64,000 nt of DNA from Salinarimonas chemoclinalis (GTDB lineage: Bacteria; Pseudomonadota; Alphaproteobacteria; Rhizobiales; Beijerinckiaceae). The notes beneath the pieces are model-generated. The model worked only from the letters and a program-made list of their open reading frames with translations, searched no databases and was not told where the DNA came from. The stretch lies in NCBI RefSeq assembly GCF_041514305.1, contig NZ_JBGMWH010000021.1, positions 1-64,000 of the forward strand, in the 5' to 3' direction. Positions within the stretch are counted from its first letter, which is position 1. Every line of letters begins with the position of its first letter. Shown piece by piece: positions 61,862-64,000 of this stretch. A program made the translations under genes and the position numbers.

Positions 61862-62611
61862 TCAGTGCCCGGGGTGCAGCGCGTCGTTCAGGTAGATGCA
61901 GGTGAGCACCGCGAAGACGTAGGCCTGCAGTGCGGCGACGAAGATCTCGAAGCCGACCATGGCGAACGTCATCAGGAGCGGCAGCGGCGAGAGCACCGCC
62001 GCGGCGCCGCCGGCGGCGAGCAGCGAGACGATGAAGCCCGCGAAGACCTTGAGCGCGATGTGGCCGGCGAGCATGTTCGCGAACAGGCGCAGGCTCAAGG
62101 AGATCGGGCGGGAGAGGAAGGAGATCACCTCGATCAGGGTGATGAAGGGCAGGAGCCAGCCGGGCACGCCCGACGGCACGAACAGCCCGAGGAAGTGCGT
62201 GCCGTGCTTGGCGAAGCCGTAGATCACCACCGTGCCGATCACCACCATCGCCAGAGCGAAGGTGACGATGATGTGGCTCGTGATGGTGAAGGCGCCCGGC
62301 ACCATGCCGACGAGGTTGCCGACGAGCACGAACAGGAACAGCGAGAAGACGAGCGGGAAGAAGGTCATCCCCTCCTTGCCGGCCGCGTCGCGCAGCATGT
62401 TGGCGACGAACTCGTAGAGCGTCTCGCCGAAGGCCTGCCACCGGTTCGGGATGAGCGCCACGTTGCGCGTCGCGACGCTCATCACGCCGAGGATGAGGCC
62501 GACCACGACGAGCATGTAGAGCCCGGAATTGGTGAACGCGATGGGCGCGTCCCCGATCGTGCCGAAGCTGACGATCTCCTTGATCTCGAACTGCTCGACC
62601 GGGCTCGCCAT
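61862..62611 (-). CDS. atpB: ATP synthase F0 subunit a
   Basis: The a subunit forms the two proton half-channels facing the c ring. The 249-residue protein has about five to six helices. The essential Arg lies in RPISLSLRLFANMLAGHIAL (Arg of LRLFAN), and the polar residues of helix 5 near the C-terminus (VAALQAYVFAVLTCIYLNDA) are present. Length and order (atpI-atpB-atpE) are standard. Confidence 0.95.
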   Translation of the reverse strand: MASPVEQFEIKEIVSFGTIGDAPIAFTNSGLYMLVVVGLILGVMSVATRNVALIPNRWQAFGETLYEFVANMLRDAAGKEGMTFFPLVFSLFLFVLVGNLVGMVPGAFTITSHIIVTFALAMVVIGTVVIYGFAKHGTHFLGLFVPSGVPGWLLPFITLIEVISFLSRPISLSLRLFANMLAGHIALKVFAGFIVSLLAAGGAAAVLSPLPLLMTFAMVGFEIFVAALQAYVFAVLTCIYLNDALHPGH

Positions 62612-62658
62612 CGTGTTCCAGTCCTCGTTCAGCGCCGTCCACCCGGCGGATCCCGGCC

Positions 62659-63072
62659 TCAGCGGGCGCCGTCGCCCGGCCCACCGCCACCGTCGCCCGG
62701 GGACCTACCCGAGCGCGGCTTGCGATTCAACTCCCCCGCGGCACGCATGATGTTCAGCATGCCGGCGCAGAAGCCGAGAACGAGCCCGACGATCATCCCC
62801 CAAGGCGACGTTCCGGCGACCTGGTCCAGCGCCCAGCCGACGCCGGCACCCGCGATGACGCCCGCGATGAACTCCGCGGAAAAGCGCAGCGCCTTTCCGA
62901 GGCCGGACATGTCGGACGCCGCTCGGGAACCGGCACGCACGTCGCGATCGCGCCTGGAGCGGACATCGCCCAGGCGCGTGTCGAGACGGCGCAGCCTCGC
63001 GGACAGATCGGCCTCGTCGCCGGTGCCCGACCCCTCGCCGCCCTCGTCGTTCCGCCCTGTGGGATCGCCCAT
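62659..63072 (-). CDS. atpI: AtpI-family F0 assembly protein
   Basis: AtpI assists c-ring assembly and possibly ion delivery. The 137-residue protein has a charged, disordered N-terminus (GDPTGRNDEGGEGSGTGDEA) and two helices around FSAEFIAGVIAGAGVGWALD and PWGMIVGLVLGFCAGMLNIM, the AtpI/Ncap signature. ATG 63072 starts after a good promoter 59 bases upstream; 33 upstream codons were rejected because they run into that promoter. The tail is Gly/Asp-rich. Confidence 0.88.
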   Translation of the reverse strand: MGDPTGRNDEGGEGSGTGDEADLSARLRRLDTRLGDVRSRRDRDVRAGSRAASDMSGLGKALRFSAEFIAGVIAGAGVGWALDQVAGTSPWGMIVGLVLGFCAGMLNIMRAAGELNRKPRSGRSPGDGGGGPGDGAR

Positions 63073-63130
63073 GATCGTGCCAGTGCGGAGCCCGAGACGA
63101 AGAAAGGTAGAGCCCCCTGAAGCCGGGCGC

Positions 63131-63159
63131 ACCATATGTGCGGGCCTCCCCCCTGTCAA
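63131..63159 (-). promoter_or_regulatory. Promoter of the F0 (atpIBEF'F) operon
   Basis: Reading leftward, a perfect -35 TTGACA (63154-63159) is separated by exactly 17 bases from TATGGT (63131-63136). It lies between smc and atpI, about 60 bases before the atpI start. Confidence 0.7.
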
Positions 63160-63253
63160 GGATGCTCGCACTTGCGTTAAGTGTTTGTCACGACGATAGA
63201 AATCGCCGTACGGGCGAAATCTTCCGAGCCCGCCCGCCCGGCGGGGAAGCCTC

Positions 63254-64000
63254 TCACACCGCCTCCGCCAGGCGCTCGGCGCGCTCCAGGTCCACCGAGA
63301 CGAGCTGGGACACGCCGCGTTCCGCCATCGTCACGCCGAACAGCCGGTCCATCCGCGCCATGGTGATGGGGTTGTGGGTGATCACGAGGAAGCGCGTGCG
63401 CGTCGAGCCCGCCATCCCGTCGAGCAGGTCGCAGTAGCGCTCGACGTTGGCGTCGTCGAGCGGGGCGTCGACCTCGTCGAGGACGCAGATCGGCGAGGGG
63501 TTGGTCAGGAACACCGCGAAGATCAGCGCGGTGGCGGTCAGCGCCTGCTCGCCGCCCGAGAGCAGCGTCATCGTCTGCGGCTTCTTGCCCGGGGGCCGCG
63601 CCAGGATCTCGAGGCCCGCCTCCAGCGGATCGTCCGAATCGACCAGCGTCAGCTCGGCGGTGCCGCCGCCGAACAGCGTCGTGAACAGCGTCTCGAAATG
63701 CCCGTTCACGATCGCAAAGGCGGCCAGCAGCCGCTCGCGGCCCTCCTTGTTGAGGCTCGCCACCGCGCCGCGCAGCCGGCGGATCGCCTCGACGAGATCG
63801 TCGCGCTCGGCGGCGAGCGAGCCCTTGCGCCCCTCGATCTCGGCGAGCTCGTCCTCGGCGCGCAGGTTGACCGCGCCGAGCCGCTCGCGATCGCCCTTGA
63901 GCGAGAGCAGCTTCGCCTCCGTCTCCATCTGGTCGGGCAGGGGATCGCCGGGCTCGATGCCGGCGAGCGCGTGCAGGCCGGCGACGTCCGTCTCGAAAGC
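63254..64000 (-). CDS. smc: Chromosome segregation protein SMC, C-terminal part (cut by window edge)
   Basis: SMC is the condensin ATPase that organises and segregates the chromosome. The frame stays open to the window edge, giving about 248 C-terminal residues of a protein normally near 1150. Visible parts are the end of the coiled coil (GAVNLRAEDELAEIEGRKGS), the signature LLSGGEQALTATALIFAVF, Walker B with D-loop PICVLDEVDAPLDDANVERY, and FLVITHNPITMARMDRLFGV, which is typical of SMC. The ATG at 63928 is internal and not the start. Confidence 0.96.
   Translation of the reverse strand, partial: AFETDVAGLHALAGIEPGDPLPDQMETEAKLLSLKGDRERLGAVNLRAEDELAEIEGRKGSLAAERDDLVEAIRRLRGAVASLNKEGRERLLAAFAIVNGHFETLFTTLFGGGTAELTLVDSDDPLEAGLEILARPPGKKPQTMTLLSGGEQALTATALIFAVFLTNPSPICVLDEVDAPLDDANVERYCDLLDGMAGSTRTRFLVITHNPITMARMDRLFGVTMAERGVSQLVSVDLERAERLAEAV

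Overview
The window is a high-GC chromosomal segment of an alphaproteobacterium, probably a Hyphomicrobiales (Rhizobiales) member. The evidence is the split F0 operon atpI-atpB-atpE-atpF'-atpF with smc beside it, a DUF2865 protein, a bacteriophytochrome with its haem oxygenase, an IHF beta gene, the ispB/DUF2007/methyltransferase cluster, and an iron box of the Irr type. A Salinarimonas- or Methylobacterium-like genus would fit, but I cannot fix the genus from sequence alone. No ribosomal RNA, CRISPR array, prophage or intact insertion sequence is visible.

Layout. 1-4.85 kb is a decayed zone. It holds an outside terminator, a frameshifted IS481-type transposase remnant, and a kdp potassium-pump operon cut by two internal deletions: kdpA has lost its N-terminus, and kdpB runs in frame into the last residues of the regulator kdpE, with kdpC and kdpD gone. 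A tRNA-Ser(CGA) follows. 5-12 kb carries housekeeping and miscellaneous genes (TPR-methyltransferase, LysR, sppA, ihfB, lapA, an ornithine cyclodeaminase homologue) and an AT-rich orphan gene that looks imported. 12-20.6 kb holds an amine oxidase, a glycine betaine importer (proVWX), glyoxalase II, cupin and DUF2865 proteins, and a yidD/ybjQ pair.

20.6-29.6 kb is a regulated peptide-scavenging unit: a GntR regulator with a palindromic operator diverges from ggt, DUF1028, dppD, dppF, dppA, dppB and dppC, with a REP-type inverted repeat between dppA and dppB. 30.5-39.9 kb is a signalling block: haem oxygenase plus a bacteriophytochrome whose GGDEF and EAL domains are both degenerate, a MarR regulator, and a pair formed by an RpfG-type receiver joined to PAS-GGDEF-EAL and an RpfC-like hybrid histidine kinase. 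39.9-43.6 kb is one-carbon and betaine catabolism: frmA diverges from gbcA-gbcB. 43.7-47.6 kb is an imelysin / di-haem peroxidase / di-haem oxidoreductase operon behind an Irr-box-like palindrome. 47.7-51.5 kb is a hydroxyproline catabolic operon.

51.5-57.6 kb holds an Hsp70 homologue, a tRNA methyltransferase, DUF2007, ispB, an SH3 protein, a 2-hydroxyacid dehydrogenase, and a FitAB toxin-antitoxin pair with a recognisable operator. 57.7-60.3 kb is a zinc/cadmium exporting ATPase divergent from its MerR regulator. 60.4-64 kb is the F0 operon and the 3' end of smc.

How the genes work together. ProVWX can import glycine betaine, GbcAB can strip a methyl group as formaldehyde, and FrmA can oxidise the glutathione adduct of that formaldehyde. 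Ggt with the Dpp system can recover glutathione or other peptides, and the hydroxyproline operon uses another compatible-solute-related imino acid. These links are inferred from gene identity and proximity.
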